From the NCBI RefSeq assembly GCF_020880695.1, contig NZ_JAJIWO010000001.1:248001-312000 (forward strand): a DNA stretch of 64,000 nucleotides. Reading direction: 5' to 3'. The translations under genes were made by a program, and so were the position numbers. A model generated the notes under the pieces. That model did no database searches. It was given only the letters and a program-made list of their open reading frames with translations, and was not told the DNA's origin. The number at the start of each line of letters is the position of its first letter. The stretch's first letter is position 1. This document shows positions 33,937 to 42,986 of the stretch, piece after piece. Origin of the DNA: Mucilaginibacter sp. UR6-11. Lineage in GTDB: Bacteria > Bacteroidota > Bacteroidia > Sphingobacteriales > Sphingobacteriaceae.

Positions 33937-34953
33937 ATGAGCGAAATTGATCTTGACCAGTATCTCGGTACTCCTGATGCGCATTTTAATGCCAATGCGC
34001 AGGCCTGGTATTTCGAATTTACCGGTACTAAAAGGCCGGACTGTGATATGTCATTTGAAGTATTTATTGCTGCCGTGCATGAGTTATATTTATTCGTACT
34101 TGCGCATAGGGATAAGCCGATCGCTTGTTTGAATTCGGTTAAAGATCTGCCGGTTCGCCTTAGTCTTACCGAAAAAGACACGTTGGTTATCGTAGATCGA
34201 CTATTAGGTGTTTTGAGCCATCATGATGAATTGCCGAGCTTTATGCGGCCGTTCATGCAGATCGTTGACCACCGCCATGATTTAAGTCCGTACACGGAGG
34301 ATCCGGATGTAATAGATCATAAGTGGGAATTTAGTTTCGAAGAAACAAAAGCCCAGATGGACGCCATAGCTACCACCAAAGAAAAGATGGTGTATATCAT
34401 CAACCTGATCACTGATTTCAAACATAAATCAACGGAAATGGACGAGCTCACCTTACATTACTATATGGATACCGGTTTTCTGCAAAAGTGTATCGATGAG
34501 GTAAAACGTATCCAGTTGATCGACAGACTGGATAAAAAAGAAAACACGCCGCCAGTACCTGTCAAAAAAGGATACAGCGACACTGAGAAAAAAGAGATCG
34601 CCACCAAATACCTGCATTTCTTTAGTGGCTATAATTACAGCCATCGCAAGATCATGACAGATGCCGACTATGAATTATTATTACACTATTTCGATGAATT
34701 TCTCAAAGATGAAGCCGTACCAAGTGGAATAAGGCCGTTGCCTCAATTAGCTATTTCAAATGAATTCATACGCTATACTTTTTACCTGATTCACAAAGAA
34801 CTGTATGGCACCCATCAGATCAGAATGCCTATGATCCATTTTATTCATACCGTATTCAGTCAGTTTGCAGGTACTGAGATAACGACGACCAAAACGAAAT
34901 TCTCTGTTAAACCCAAATTATATAACAATGATTCGCAATACAGGAACGGGTAA
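33937..34953 (+). CDS. Hypothetical protein
   Basis: A 338-residue soluble protein, mostly helical ('FEVFIAAVHELYLFVLAHRD', 'EIATKYLHFFSGYNY') with a Ser/Thr/Lys-rich C-terminus (EITTTKTKFSVKPKL). I recognise no domain. A short linker near residues 205-220 (ENTPPVPVKKG) divides it in two. It sits between the nuclease/membrane pair and a short ORF, and is transcribed alone. Confidence 0.65.
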   Translation: MSEIDLDQYLGTPDAHFNANAQAWYFEFTGTKRPDCDMSFEVFIAAVHELYLFVLAHRDKPIACLNSVKDLPVRLSLTEKDTLVIVDRLLGVLSHHDELPSFMRPFMQIVDHRHDLSPYTEDPDVIDHKWEFSFEETKAQMDAIATTKEKMVYIINLITDFKHKSTEMDELTLHYYMDTGFLQKCIDEVKRIQLIDRLDKKENTPPVPVKKGYSDTEKKEIATKYLHFFSGYNYSHRKIMTDADYELLLHYFDEFLKDEAVPSGIRPLPQLAISNEFIRYTFYLIHKELYGTHQIRMPMIHFIHTVFSQFAGTEITTTKTKFSVKPKLYNNDSQYRNG

Positions 34954-35012
34954 TATTGGTAAACTGCCGTTACCTGTTTCTTACCAATCCGTTACCCAGG
35001 TGATTTGTGATT

Positions 35013-35117
35013 ATGAAAAAGATTACAAATACCCCCGCAGACAGAGTCCTAAAATGGGCCAATCTGATTGTTAGCCTGTTTAATATCCTATTAAAGTTAG
35101 TAGAACTCTTAAACTAG
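35013..35117 (+). CDS. 34-residue candidate membrane peptide
   Basis: ATG at 35013 to TAG at 35115-35117 encodes MKKITNTPADRVLKWANLIV and continues SLFNILLKLVELLN: a short positively charged start followed by a hydrophobic amphipathic helix. It lies in the 175-base gap between two convergent genes. Its make-up resembles type I toxin or other small membrane peptides. There is no strong ribosome-binding site, though Bacteroidota rarely use one. It is unproven and could be a chance frame. Confidence 0.4.
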   Translation: MKKITNTPADRVLKWANLIVSLFNILLKLVELLN

Positions 35118-35128
35118 CTAAAGCGGGA

Positions 35129-37549
35129 TTAGGTTCTGGATGTTGCAGAAGAACGGGTTAAGTTTGTCCACGATTGTTTCCAAGGTGGTAAGCCAAGATA
35201 GCGTTTTTGTGTTTCCTGGCAAATGTCGTAAAAACGTTGGGTGTAACTGCCTTGGTAGTCCGGCCAACACCAGGGGATAGCCTCCGATGTCAAAAGTTCG
35301 TTGCCAGTGAGCACTAATACAGGATTAACCGGGCCGTCGTTTTTCCAGTATTTCGCACCTTTTTTGGCAATGGCTTTTATGCCTCGTATCTCCGCATCGG
35401 TCAAAGTTTTTTTCAAGGTAGAGAATACTAGCACAGCGCCAGGGAATTGCTTGGCCAAAGCAGCCATTTTATGAAAATCTTTTGTTTTGAAACTATTAAA
35501 TGTTTTGGATTCCCCGAATAGCGTTCCTTCCTTGTTTTCGGAAAAATTATTATCCTGCCAAAACATCGCATAATCAGCTTCCAGTTTTTGCCCGTTTGGC
35601 GATATAGCCTCAAAACTCGTTACTGGTGTGGTTTGAAAATGGATTAATTCAAAACTGCTCAATTGTCGCAGGGCGAGTAACACCGCAAATGCACCCGATG
35701 CAAATTGAGGTATACTAAACGGACCGGCGGTCTTATAACTCCAATTCCCCTTTTCTACGGTACCGGTTGCTCCAAAGTGATTTAGGCAGAGTTTACAATC
35801 CAACTGGTTATCCAGTTTCTCCATTGGATACCAGGACTCACGAAAGCAATGTGGACACTTTACCTTTAAACCAACCTGAAAGACTTTTTTATCGACAAGA
35901 TAGTCTAGCAATCCATCCGTTTCGGCAGGTGTTCTTAATCTTCTTTTAAGCTCACCAAAATCAACTGCCCGTTCTTGATAAATTGGGATTTGATCACCAG
36001 TCTTTTTTTTTGGTTTACCTAGTGCAACTGCCCCTCCATTCATATATTCAAGCAGGTTAAGCAATTTTTCATTAGCGAGCACGTGGATATAGCCCTCTAA
36101 TATCTCGTAGAGCCGCTTGGCGATAAGGCCAGGAACGGATATATTAGCTTCATACCCCTTATCTTTGAGCCATCCAAAAAAAAGCGACTCAGGTTCAGGA
36201 AGCTTCCATCGTTCGTGACCAGCATAATTAACTAACCTATTCATACCGGATCGACCAATCCGCCACTGCCTCCGCAACCCGGTCGTACTACCGATAGCGC
36301 GGAGATAATTTCGACCCGATGCTTTTGGAAAAACCGCAGCGGCAAACTGATCAGACCCATAAAGTCGCAGATTAATGGCATTTACGCATACCGGATGACC
36401 GGTGTATGATTGCTTATTCTGAACAAATTCAGGTATAAGCAAATCGAAATATATTTCTGCGCCCTGTACTTGGTCCAGATGGAATTCCTTTTCCTCACTA
36501 TAAAAATCTTCTGGAATAATTCCATCTTTATCGATCGCCCACTCGTCCCAAATACGGGGAAACCAATACTGGTAAGATACAATATGATTGTGGCCGGTGA
36601 TCGTGACATGCTTTTCAACCTCGAGCGAACGCATAAACTCCATTACTTCTTCCTGTCGCACGTTGGACGAAATAATTACTGTAGTATCGGCATAAACCTC
36701 GCTGTCCAAATGGCGTGGCCTGAAGTTCTCTAATAAATAGCTCAAGGCTAGCTTGCGCGCTGCTTCGTCTCTCAAATATTGCACCGCTATAGCGACGACC
36801 AACTGACCACAAGCGCGTAAGTTCCAGTAATCGGTCACATCATCCATACGGTTAGCGTCGATGAAAAGTAAGTAGCTTTTTCCGCGAAAGCCGTTTTTGT
36901 TTCTGCTATGCAGGAATTGCTGAGTTAACCGACGGGGAAAAAGCACATTGGGATCAAGCATCAAATCAAAATGCGCCAACGCGTTGCTATCCTCATTAAT
37001 TTCAAGTGGTGCGTAATAGTGTTGTTTCAACGCATCGTTCACAGGCTTAGAGTAACTACCAAATAAGGCAGCCCAAAAAAGCCGATAGCGGTTACCAAGA
37101 TCGGGCACATAAACCTTTACTGGATTTTTCGCCTGATATTTGAAATGTTCCTCATAGATCTTATTAAGCACATGATAGATACTGATCCCATAATCTGGTT
37201 CAGAATTGACGGGGTTTCCATGTTGCCTCCAAAAATCTTTTTCTTCGATAATCGTTAAACTCAGTTCCGTTATTTCGTGTGGCAACTCTTTAGCCAACTT
37301 AACAAAAATATCAGGATCAAAGCCATTAATGTAACCGATCAGCACACTGGCGATTGATGCCCGGCTATACCTTTCTTTCCAGTTCCGGGGTTTACGTTTA
37401 TAAATGGGCAAAATCGGACAATAAGCCCCGCCCCAAAGAGCGCTGCACATTTCAATCGCTTTTAAAAACTGGTTTTGATCGCTATAGTCAACGAGAAAAC
37501 AGAATTTAAGCGGTTTAACCTGACTTGTAATACTTCCGTTATAAGGCAC
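35129..37549 (-). CDS. Large hypothetical protein: zinc ribbon plus C-terminal nuclease-like motif
   Basis: An 806-residue protein with no family I recognise. The N-terminal ~550 residues have no known motif (conserved-looking 'YLLFIDANRMDDVTDYW'). A CPHC (about 564) and CKLC (about 585) pair make a likely zinc ribbon. After it comes 'LEADYAMFW' (about 655) and 'LFGESKTFNS' (about 675), an ExD...GESK arrangement compatible with a PD-(D/E)xK site, then an Ile/Leu strand 'GAVLVFSTLKKTL'. This order, sensor, ribbon, nuclease, suits a single-gene restriction or abortive system. Confidence 0.7.
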   Translation of the reverse strand: MPYNGSITSQVKPLKFCFLVDYSDQNQFLKAIEMCSALWGGAYCPILPIYKRKPRNWKERYSRASIASVLIGYINGFDPDIFVKLAKELPHEITELSLTIIEEKDFWRQHGNPVNSEPDYGISIYHVLNKIYEEHFKYQAKNPVKVYVPDLGNRYRLFWAALFGSYSKPVNDALKQHYYAPLEINEDSNALAHFDLMLDPNVLFPRRLTQQFLHSRNKNGFRGKSYLLFIDANRMDDVTDYWNLRACGQLVVAIAVQYLRDEAARKLALSYLLENFRPRHLDSEVYADTTVIISSNVRQEEVMEFMRSLEVEKHVTITGHNHIVSYQYWFPRIWDEWAIDKDGIIPEDFYSEEKEFHLDQVQGAEIYFDLLIPEFVQNKQSYTGHPVCVNAINLRLYGSDQFAAAVFPKASGRNYLRAIGSTTGLRRQWRIGRSGMNRLVNYAGHERWKLPEPESLFFGWLKDKGYEANISVPGLIAKRLYEILEGYIHVLANEKLLNLLEYMNGGAVALGKPKKKTGDQIPIYQERAVDFGELKRRLRTPAETDGLLDYLVDKKVFQVGLKVKCPHCFRESWYPMEKLDNQLDCKLCLNHFGATGTVEKGNWSYKTAGPFSIPQFASGAFAVLLALRQLSSFELIHFQTTPVTSFEAISPNGQKLEADYAMFWQDNNFSENKEGTLFGESKTFNSFKTKDFHKMAALAKQFPGAVLVFSTLKKTLTDAEIRGIKAIAKKGAKYWKNDGPVNPVLVLTGNELLTSEAIPWCWPDYQGSYTQRFYDICQETQKRYLGLPPWKQSWTNLTRSSATSRT

Positions 37550-37637
37550 CTTCTTAATAATTAAATATTAATAAATATCACCTTTTTTACCAACATAACT
37601 ACAAATTCCTCGACAGTTCAAGAAAGTAAAGCTAATG

Positions 37638-37666
37638 TTGAAGTCATTGACTATAATGTATATTTG
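37638..37666 (+). promoter_or_regulatory. Promoter of the HNH gene, leaderless type
   Basis: TTG (37638-37640) and the -7 box TATATTTG (37659-37666), 18 bases apart. The -7 box is directly followed by the two ATGs at 37667 and 37670, so initiation should fall at the start codon. Confidence 0.5.
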
Positions 37667-37669
37667 ATG

Positions 37670-38701
37670 ATGGATTTGCCTTATCAAAAAGATCTACCAG
37701 TACATTTATTGGCGGGGTGTTTTAATAATACTTCGGCGACTTATAAGTTTTATTGGTTTTTGGCTTTGTTGGGTCGAGTAGAGATTGGTGAAACCACGAT
37801 TCAAAAACGCGACCTTTTTGCAGAGATGGTCGCGCATGCCTGGTACACGGTCAATTACTTTAAAGTATCATTTGGGAAACAGGATAAACTGCAAGCAGCG
37901 ATTGATCAGATCAAAGTTTTAGAGCAATTGACCATAGATGCGGATCGTAGGTTGATTTTTCAGCACTTAGTAGCGAGCGAAAATAAACAGACCTTGCGTG
38001 AGTTGCGTTATTTTAACGGCGAAGTGCCACATCGATTTTTAAGTCCCTGGTTTCGCGCCGCTGATAGCCAAGCTGCTTATGCAGCCTCGCAAGCGTTAGA
38101 AAATCAATGCTTGTACGCACTTTACACAAAACATATCGAAATCAACCCGACCTGGATAGGTTACCTCAAACAACATGCGGGTATTTTACGCCAGTTCTGC
38201 TACTGGAACCTGGCCGTTTATTTACAGGCAAAAAACCCTAATGTGCCCGATATCCCGAGTAAACTTATCAAAACACCGATCAGAAAAACGTTAACAGAAC
38301 AGCGTAAATTCTGGGACATCGTTGTTGGCGAGCTAGGGGGCGTCGACTGCATTTATACAAATAGGAAGCTTTTGATTGGTGATTATGCAGTGGAACATTT
38401 TCTTCCTTATGCTTTTGTATCACACGACCTGATATGGAACCTTATTCCTGCTGACCGTACTTTCAATAATTCCAAGAGCGACAAACTGCCTCCGTTTGAA
38501 AAATATTTTAAGCCCTATTTCGAATTACAGCGATCAGCACTGGAGATCATTCAACATAAGGCTCCTAAAAATAAATTTCTGGAAGACTACTTAACTATCA
38601 TTCCTGACCTGTCCCTATTTGATGAGTTACGTATTTACGAGCAATTACAGCCAATGGCGACGATAGCGCGTAACAATGGCTTTGAAATGCTGTTAACGTA
38701 G
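37670..38701 (+). CDS. HNH endonuclease domain-containing protein
   Basis: A 343-residue protein with a C-terminal HNH nuclease: 'CIYTNRKLLIGDYAVEHFLP' supplies the first His and 'HDLIWNLIPADRTFNNSKSD' the Asn/His-type part (about residues 225-280). The N-terminal ~200 residues are helical and may recognise the target. Either ATG at 37667 or 37670 could start it; the latter avoids a Met-Met N-terminus. It converges on the SIR2-like gene with a 9-base overlap. Confidence 0.75.
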   Translation: MDLPYQKDLPVHLLAGCFNNTSATYKFYWFLALLGRVEIGETTIQKRDLFAEMVAHAWYTVNYFKVSFGKQDKLQAAIDQIKVLEQLTIDADRRLIFQHLVASENKQTLRELRYFNGEVPHRFLSPWFRAADSQAAYAASQALENQCLYALYTKHIEINPTWIGYLKQHAGILRQFCYWNLAVYLQAKNPNVPDIPSKLIKTPIRKTLTEQRKFWDIVVGELGGVDCIYTNRKLLIGDYAVEHFLPYAFVSHDLIWNLIPADRTFNNSKSDKLPPFEKYFKPYFELQRSALEIIQHKAPKNKFLEDYLTIIPDLSLFDELRIYEQLQPMATIARNNGFEMLLT

Positions 38702-39610
38702 TGTATTAATAAAATTCCGGTAGAATTCTTCATAATCTTTTGATTGTGTCGTCACGTAAATAACCTCAACTTCCAGGGCCATCAGTAAATCAACTCGGTC
38801 TTCTTCTTTTATTCTGGAAAACATGGGAATGATCCAACGTATCGTATTCGGAATGTGGACCCCCGCTCTTTTAAGCCTCGCCCTAAAATTAAGAATGAAC
38901 CATAAGTGCGCTTCGGTATAATCCATTCCAAAACCAATTATATCGATATCACGAATAAAAAACAGATGCACCCAATTTAATTGGTGACGCTCCATCTCCT
39001 TTTGAATAAGGTCGTGCAATCCCTTACCGTTATCGCTTTTGATAAAGTGATGTATCTTTTCCAGGTAGTCGGAATAATGCTCAAAGCCTATCATGATGGA
39101 AGCTTCAGGATAATCCCGTATTTTGCCGTTGAAACCATTTAGGGATTCACCATGAATATGCCAAACCTGATGTTCTGCTACCTGATTGAAACGGTAAAGG
39201 CTGTATTTAGGCCTTTTTTCATTTTTGCCTTTTAGCGGGTCAAAATCTTTAAACAAGGCTTTTTCTATGCAGTAATCATAATTAGTCGTCAGGTAATGCT
39301 GATAATAGTTTCTTTCGATGAGTTCACGCAATAATGGATGTGGCTGCAGTTTTAGCGCTTCCTGGCCGATATAACTTTTAAGCTTTTTTATATTTTCTTC
39401 AACAGGCTGATCGCGGTTTATGCTATAAGATATTTCTTCAAAAAAAAGAGGAAAGGCCTTTTGGTTACGTTGAATATTTAACCCCGCGTCGCGGCAAACA
39501 TTGGCCAACAAGTCATCCCAGGAAAAACGGGCCGCTAATTGGTTGGGACCGTTGCCGATGAAAAGATATTTTTTGTCGGGAAGATAAAACTGCCTGATGT
39601 CCTTTTTCAT
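38693..39610 (-). CDS. SIR2-like family protein
   Basis: A 305-residue SIR2-like domain protein. The nucleotide loop is 'FIGNGPNQ' (17-24) in place of the common GAGxS, then 'YLTTNYDYCIEKAL' (106-119), 'WHIHGES' (150-156) with the catalytic-type His, and 'DIIGFGMDYTEAHLW'. The GNG variant occurs in defence SIR2 proteins. It is encoded after a DUF3883 protein with a 4-base overlap and is likely the NAD-depleting effector of that pair. Confidence 0.8.
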   Translation of the reverse strand: MKKDIRQFYLPDKKYLFIGNGPNQLAARFSWDDLLANVCRDAGLNIQRNQKAFPLFFEEISYSINRDQPVEENIKKLKSYIGQEALKLQPHPLLRELIERNYYQHYLTTNYDYCIEKALFKDFDPLKGKNEKRPKYSLYRFNQVAEHQVWHIHGESLNGFNGKIRDYPEASIMIGFEHYSDYLEKIHHFIKSDNGKGLHDLIQKEMERHQLNWVHLFFIRDIDIIGFGMDYTEAHLWFILNFRARLKRAGVHIPNTIRWIIPMFSRIKEEDRVDLLMALEVEVIYVTTQSKDYEEFYRNFINTLR

Positions 39611-41055
39611 TTCGCGTGATATGCTTTATAAACGATCGGCTGTAACAGCAATTCTTTTAATGGCTCCGCCAAAACGTAAAAATCAGCCGTATTGCTTTCG
39701 TCGTCAAAATTATAAAGTCTGTAAATGAAGTAACTTCCCGCGTGCCGTTCGGCGAAAATATACTCGTTGATAGTATAATAAAACGGCGTAAGCGCGCCCG
39801 CAGAGGTGGTTTTTACTTCGATACACAAGTAATTACCATCTGCATCAAAGGAGCGAACATCATAACCAAGGCCATTAGGTACAATAGCAACCTGTTCGGC
39901 CAAGTCCGGCCTTCCGGCGGCCAGGAGTTTTTGTTTTTCATATTGCTTAACCAGTTCTTCGCCTGCATCGCCCGTCTCTTTGTGTTCGGCGGCTTCGGCC
40001 ACGTAATCGGTATCGTTTGCCTGGAAAGAAGGGTTTACAGGCGGTAATTGAGTTATGCCTTTGGTTGGTGGGGATTGTTTGCGCAGTACGTTGCTGAAAA
40101 CTTCCTCCGGAGTCGTTGCGCCCCAGGCTAACCGGATCAATTTGTCGTACAAAGCGGTATTCTCAGCGATAAAATCTCTGGTAAGGGTGATAAGCCGCTG
40201 CCAATCATAATTTTCGAAATCGCCGACCGGAATTGAGCGCCAACGTAAAGACTTGGGGATATTTTTGTCGACGATATCCTTTTGCGCGGCGGAAAGATGT
40301 GAGTTTTTCTCAAAATAATAATCCATCTTGTAGACGAGTTCCCGTCCATGTCCATCCAGCCCTACGGTGAAAAAGATGTCTTTGTTTTCGTCACCGACCT
40401 TATAAATCCGAGCCCAGGTGTAGGTTTTATACCGAGCTACCCGTTTTTTACCGGCAGGCGTATCTTCCCAGCCTTTTTGGCTCCACATTCTCCAATTGAA
40501 AGTTTCAAAACCCGGAAGTAATTTGATCAGTGCATTCGACCAATAAACGGTTTTCGTACCGGGACCGCTGATAATAAAGTTCTTAGCTGCAACATGCTCC
40601 GCGTTATGCTTATCGTAAACCGTGCCGCCCCAAGCATGTAAAAAATCAGTTTCACGTTCGTTAAAAAACGGATGATTGTAAGTCACCAACGGCGCCAACT
40701 GATAGAACGCTTTGTAATGCTCGTCGTCTTTCCAGAACTCCGCACAGCGTTTCATTTCCGCAAATCCGAAAAATTCCTCCGCCAGTTTTTTTTTGACGCC
40801 AAATCCGAAATCCTCCGCCAGTTCGTAAAATCCGGGGCCGTGATCGGTTAAGTCGGCATACATCGCCATTGAACTTAATAACGGACGCTTATGATCATGC
40901 TCCAGCTTGGATATTTCATAAAGTTCATTGCTCAAAATTCGGCGATCGCCCGGACTATCATGGTCCAATCCCAAGCGTTTCATGATATCGCCGTAAGTTA
41001 TCGGCGTGAGTTTTCGCGCCTGGTCTATGAGTAAAGTTCTGATCTGGTGGTTCAT
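39607..41055 (-). CDS. DUF3883 domain-containing protein, partner of SIR2
   Basis: A 482-residue protein. The C-terminal ~110 residues form a DUF3883 domain, recognised by 'GDAGEELVKQYEKQKL', 'NGLGYDVRSFDADGNYLCIEVKTT' and 'INEYIFAERHAGSYFIYRLY'; it resembles a nuclease fold, with EVK as the last catalytic-like residues. The N-terminus includes a winged-helix-like 'TPITYGDIMKRLGLDHD'. Between them lies a region of unknown role. It probably senses nucleic acid and passes a signal to the coupled SIR2 protein. Confidence 0.8.
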   Translation of the reverse strand: MNHQIRTLLIDQARKLTPITYGDIMKRLGLDHDSPGDRRILSNELYEISKLEHDHKRPLLSSMAMYADLTDHGPGFYELAEDFGFGVKKKLAEEFFGFAEMKRCAEFWKDDEHYKAFYQLAPLVTYNHPFFNERETDFLHAWGGTVYDKHNAEHVAAKNFIISGPGTKTVYWSNALIKLLPGFETFNWRMWSQKGWEDTPAGKKRVARYKTYTWARIYKVGDENKDIFFTVGLDGHGRELVYKMDYYFEKNSHLSAAQKDIVDKNIPKSLRWRSIPVGDFENYDWQRLITLTRDFIAENTALYDKLIRLAWGATTPEEVFSNVLRKQSPPTKGITQLPPVNPSFQANDTDYVAEAAEHKETGDAGEELVKQYEKQKLLAAGRPDLAEQVAIVPNGLGYDVRSFDADGNYLCIEVKTTSAGALTPFYYTINEYIFAERHAGSYFIYRLYNFDDESNTADFYVLAEPLKELLLQPIVYKAYHAK

Positions 41056-41126
41056 TATGATAAGATTATGTTTAGGATGGTAATATTAATCAATAGGCAT
41101 TACTTATAAAATATTATTTTCACCCT

Positions 41127-42986
41127 ATGATAAAACTACTTTACATCTTTATTCACGACTACGGAAACATTAAAGATCAGGGCTTTAATTTAAGTTCTGA
41201 TTATGTAGTTCAATTCGATTCCGTCCAAGTTAATCTGACCATTAAAGAGCAAACGGACAAGCTGCCGCATTTATTCCATCCCAAGATCATTGATGTGAAA
41301 GGTATCGTTGGAGAAAATGGTGCCGGAAAAAGTACTTTATTACATTATTTGTCTACGAAAGCTCATCAGCATGACGTCGGTTTCAGCGAAGAATACTTCG
41401 CTAAAGACATTCTAGTTTTCATGGTTGACGGACAATTGTATGTCAACGCCGGTAAAAGCTGGTCATTGTCGCCAGATGATATCATCAACAAAACAAAGTT
41501 GAATTTTGAACATTCGGCATTAAGCATCAATAGCAGTCATGTTTCGTGGCGAGACATCAATGAGCTTTTGGGAACAAAGTTCATTTTTTACTCTAATGTG
41601 TTTGATAATAAACCTGAGGAATCCTTCAACGAGTTGCTGAACATCAGTACTAATGCGCTCTCGAGATCGGATACGGTCACGCGTACGAACGGTCGTATTT
41701 ATGAATCGAGTGTAGAGTCGCATCGTTTATTGGAAAACCAACGCCAGTTCGAGTTAGCAGTTGCAGGCGTTCGATTGCCTTTTCCGCTTCCGGATAATTT
41801 TCAAGTGAGGGATAATGAACTAGCCAAACACAATCTATCGCAATTGCTGTTTAGTAAAAAATTAAACAAACGTGTCGCTGGAAGGATTAAACGCTGGCTG
41901 GAACTTTGTCAAAAATACCATTGGCAAAAAAATGAACATTCGTTTCAAAGCATGTTGGACCAAGCGTTTTTTAGCCAACTAATTTTGAATCGTATTGTCG
42001 AAGCGGATCGCTACACACAGGAATATTTCAATGGCTATGAATCCTATACGTTTCAGTTATTGCTGGAAATATTGAGAAATTTTTCCAGTCGCAAAGGAAC
42101 GATCAACTTATCTCTGCTAATCAAAAAAAGCAAGGCTTTGGAATCCAAAATTCCACCGGGAACTTTACAGGTAAGTGAGCAGCAATCCTATGAGATTGGT
42201 CTTGGTAAATCCGCCATTAGTGAAATGCTGGAAGACTATCACAAACTCCGTCAACTGATGGAACCGTTTTTCAAGAACCCCATGATGACATCGCAGGGTT
42301 TTTTAGTTCCACGGGGCCAGGAAACCGTGAATATATACCGACAGTACGTCGCATCAAAAAGTCTGCTAAATTACCTTGATTTCTTTCTTCCAAGATTGAG
42401 TTCGGGTGAATTAGGCTATTTAACATTGTTTTCCCGGTTTTATGCATTAGTTTCTCATACACACGCTTTGAGTGTGAGTTTGGAGGACCATGAGAGGAAT
42501 CTGGTAATCCTGATTGACGAAGGCGATCTTTATTTCCACCCGCAATGGCAAACGCAATATTTGGCTTTTCTAAATGAGTTCCTGCCACAAATCTTGGGGG
42601 ATAGATCCATTCAACTCATTTTAACTTCTCATTCGCAGTTTTTACCCAGCGATCTGCCCGTCGATCATTTGCTGTTCTTGAAGCGTGAGTCTTATGATGA
42701 CAACGGAAAGACCGCCTATAAAGCGGCTGTAGTAGAAGGACCTGAAAGAACTTTTGCCGCAAATATTCATGATTTATTAGCGGATACATTTTTTATGCAG
42801 GGAGCACATATGGGTGAATTCGCCAAACAACAGCTTTATATACTCCTGGATATCTTGGAGGGAAAACAACAGCGAGGTAATTGGACATTATCACAGATTA
42901 AGAGACTGATTGCGGAAGTAGGTGAACCCTGGATGCGCTCGCGTCTCGAAGAAAAATTTTCACTTTATCTAAACGAACAGCAATGA
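41127..42986 (+). CDS. AAA/ABC-type ATPase of a Septu-like system (PtuA-like)
   Basis: A 619-residue SMC/OLD-type ATPase. Walker A 'GENGAGKST' at 62-70, ABC signature 'LSSGELGYLTLF' near 424, Walker B 'LVILIDEGDLYFHPQW' near 458-473 and the switch segment 'LILTSHSQFLPSDLP' near 492. A ~330-residue helical insertion separates the two halves. It overlaps the downstream HNH gene by 4 bases. ATPase plus HNH is the organisation of Septu, where PtuA controls the nuclease PtuB; the assignment rests on architecture. Confidence 0.82.
   Translation: MIKLLYIFIHDYGNIKDQGFNLSSDYVVQFDSVQVNLTIKEQTDKLPHLFHPKIIDVKGIVGENGAGKSTLLHYLSTKAHQHDVGFSEEYFAKDILVFMVDGQLYVNAGKSWSLSPDDIINKTKLNFEHSALSINSSHVSWRDINELLGTKFIFYSNVFDNKPEESFNELLNISTNALSRSDTVTRTNGRIYESSVESHRLLENQRQFELAVAGVRLPFPLPDNFQVRDNELAKHNLSQLLFSKKLNKRVAGRIKRWLELCQKYHWQKNEHSFQSMLDQAFFSQLILNRIVEADRYTQEYFNGYESYTFQLLLEILRNFSSRKGTINLSLLIKKSKALESKIPPGTLQVSEQQSYEIGLGKSAISEMLEDYHKLRQLMEPFFKNPMMTSQGFLVPRGQETVNIYRQYVASKSLLNYLDFFLPRLSSGELGYLTLFSRFYALVSHTHALSVSLEDHERNLVILIDEGDLYFHPQWQTQYLAFLNEFLPQILGDRSIQLILTSHSQFLPSDLPVDHLLFLKRESYDDNGKTAYKAAVVEGPERTFAANIHDLLADTFFMQGAHMGEFAKQQLYILLDILEGKQQRGNWTLSQIKRLIAEVGEPWMRSRLEEKFSLYLNEQQ

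Noticed and set aside
34954..35010. GTTACC/GGTAA repeats as a CRISPR or direct-repeat array
   Set aside because: Only a few irregular 5-6 base words with no constant spacing.
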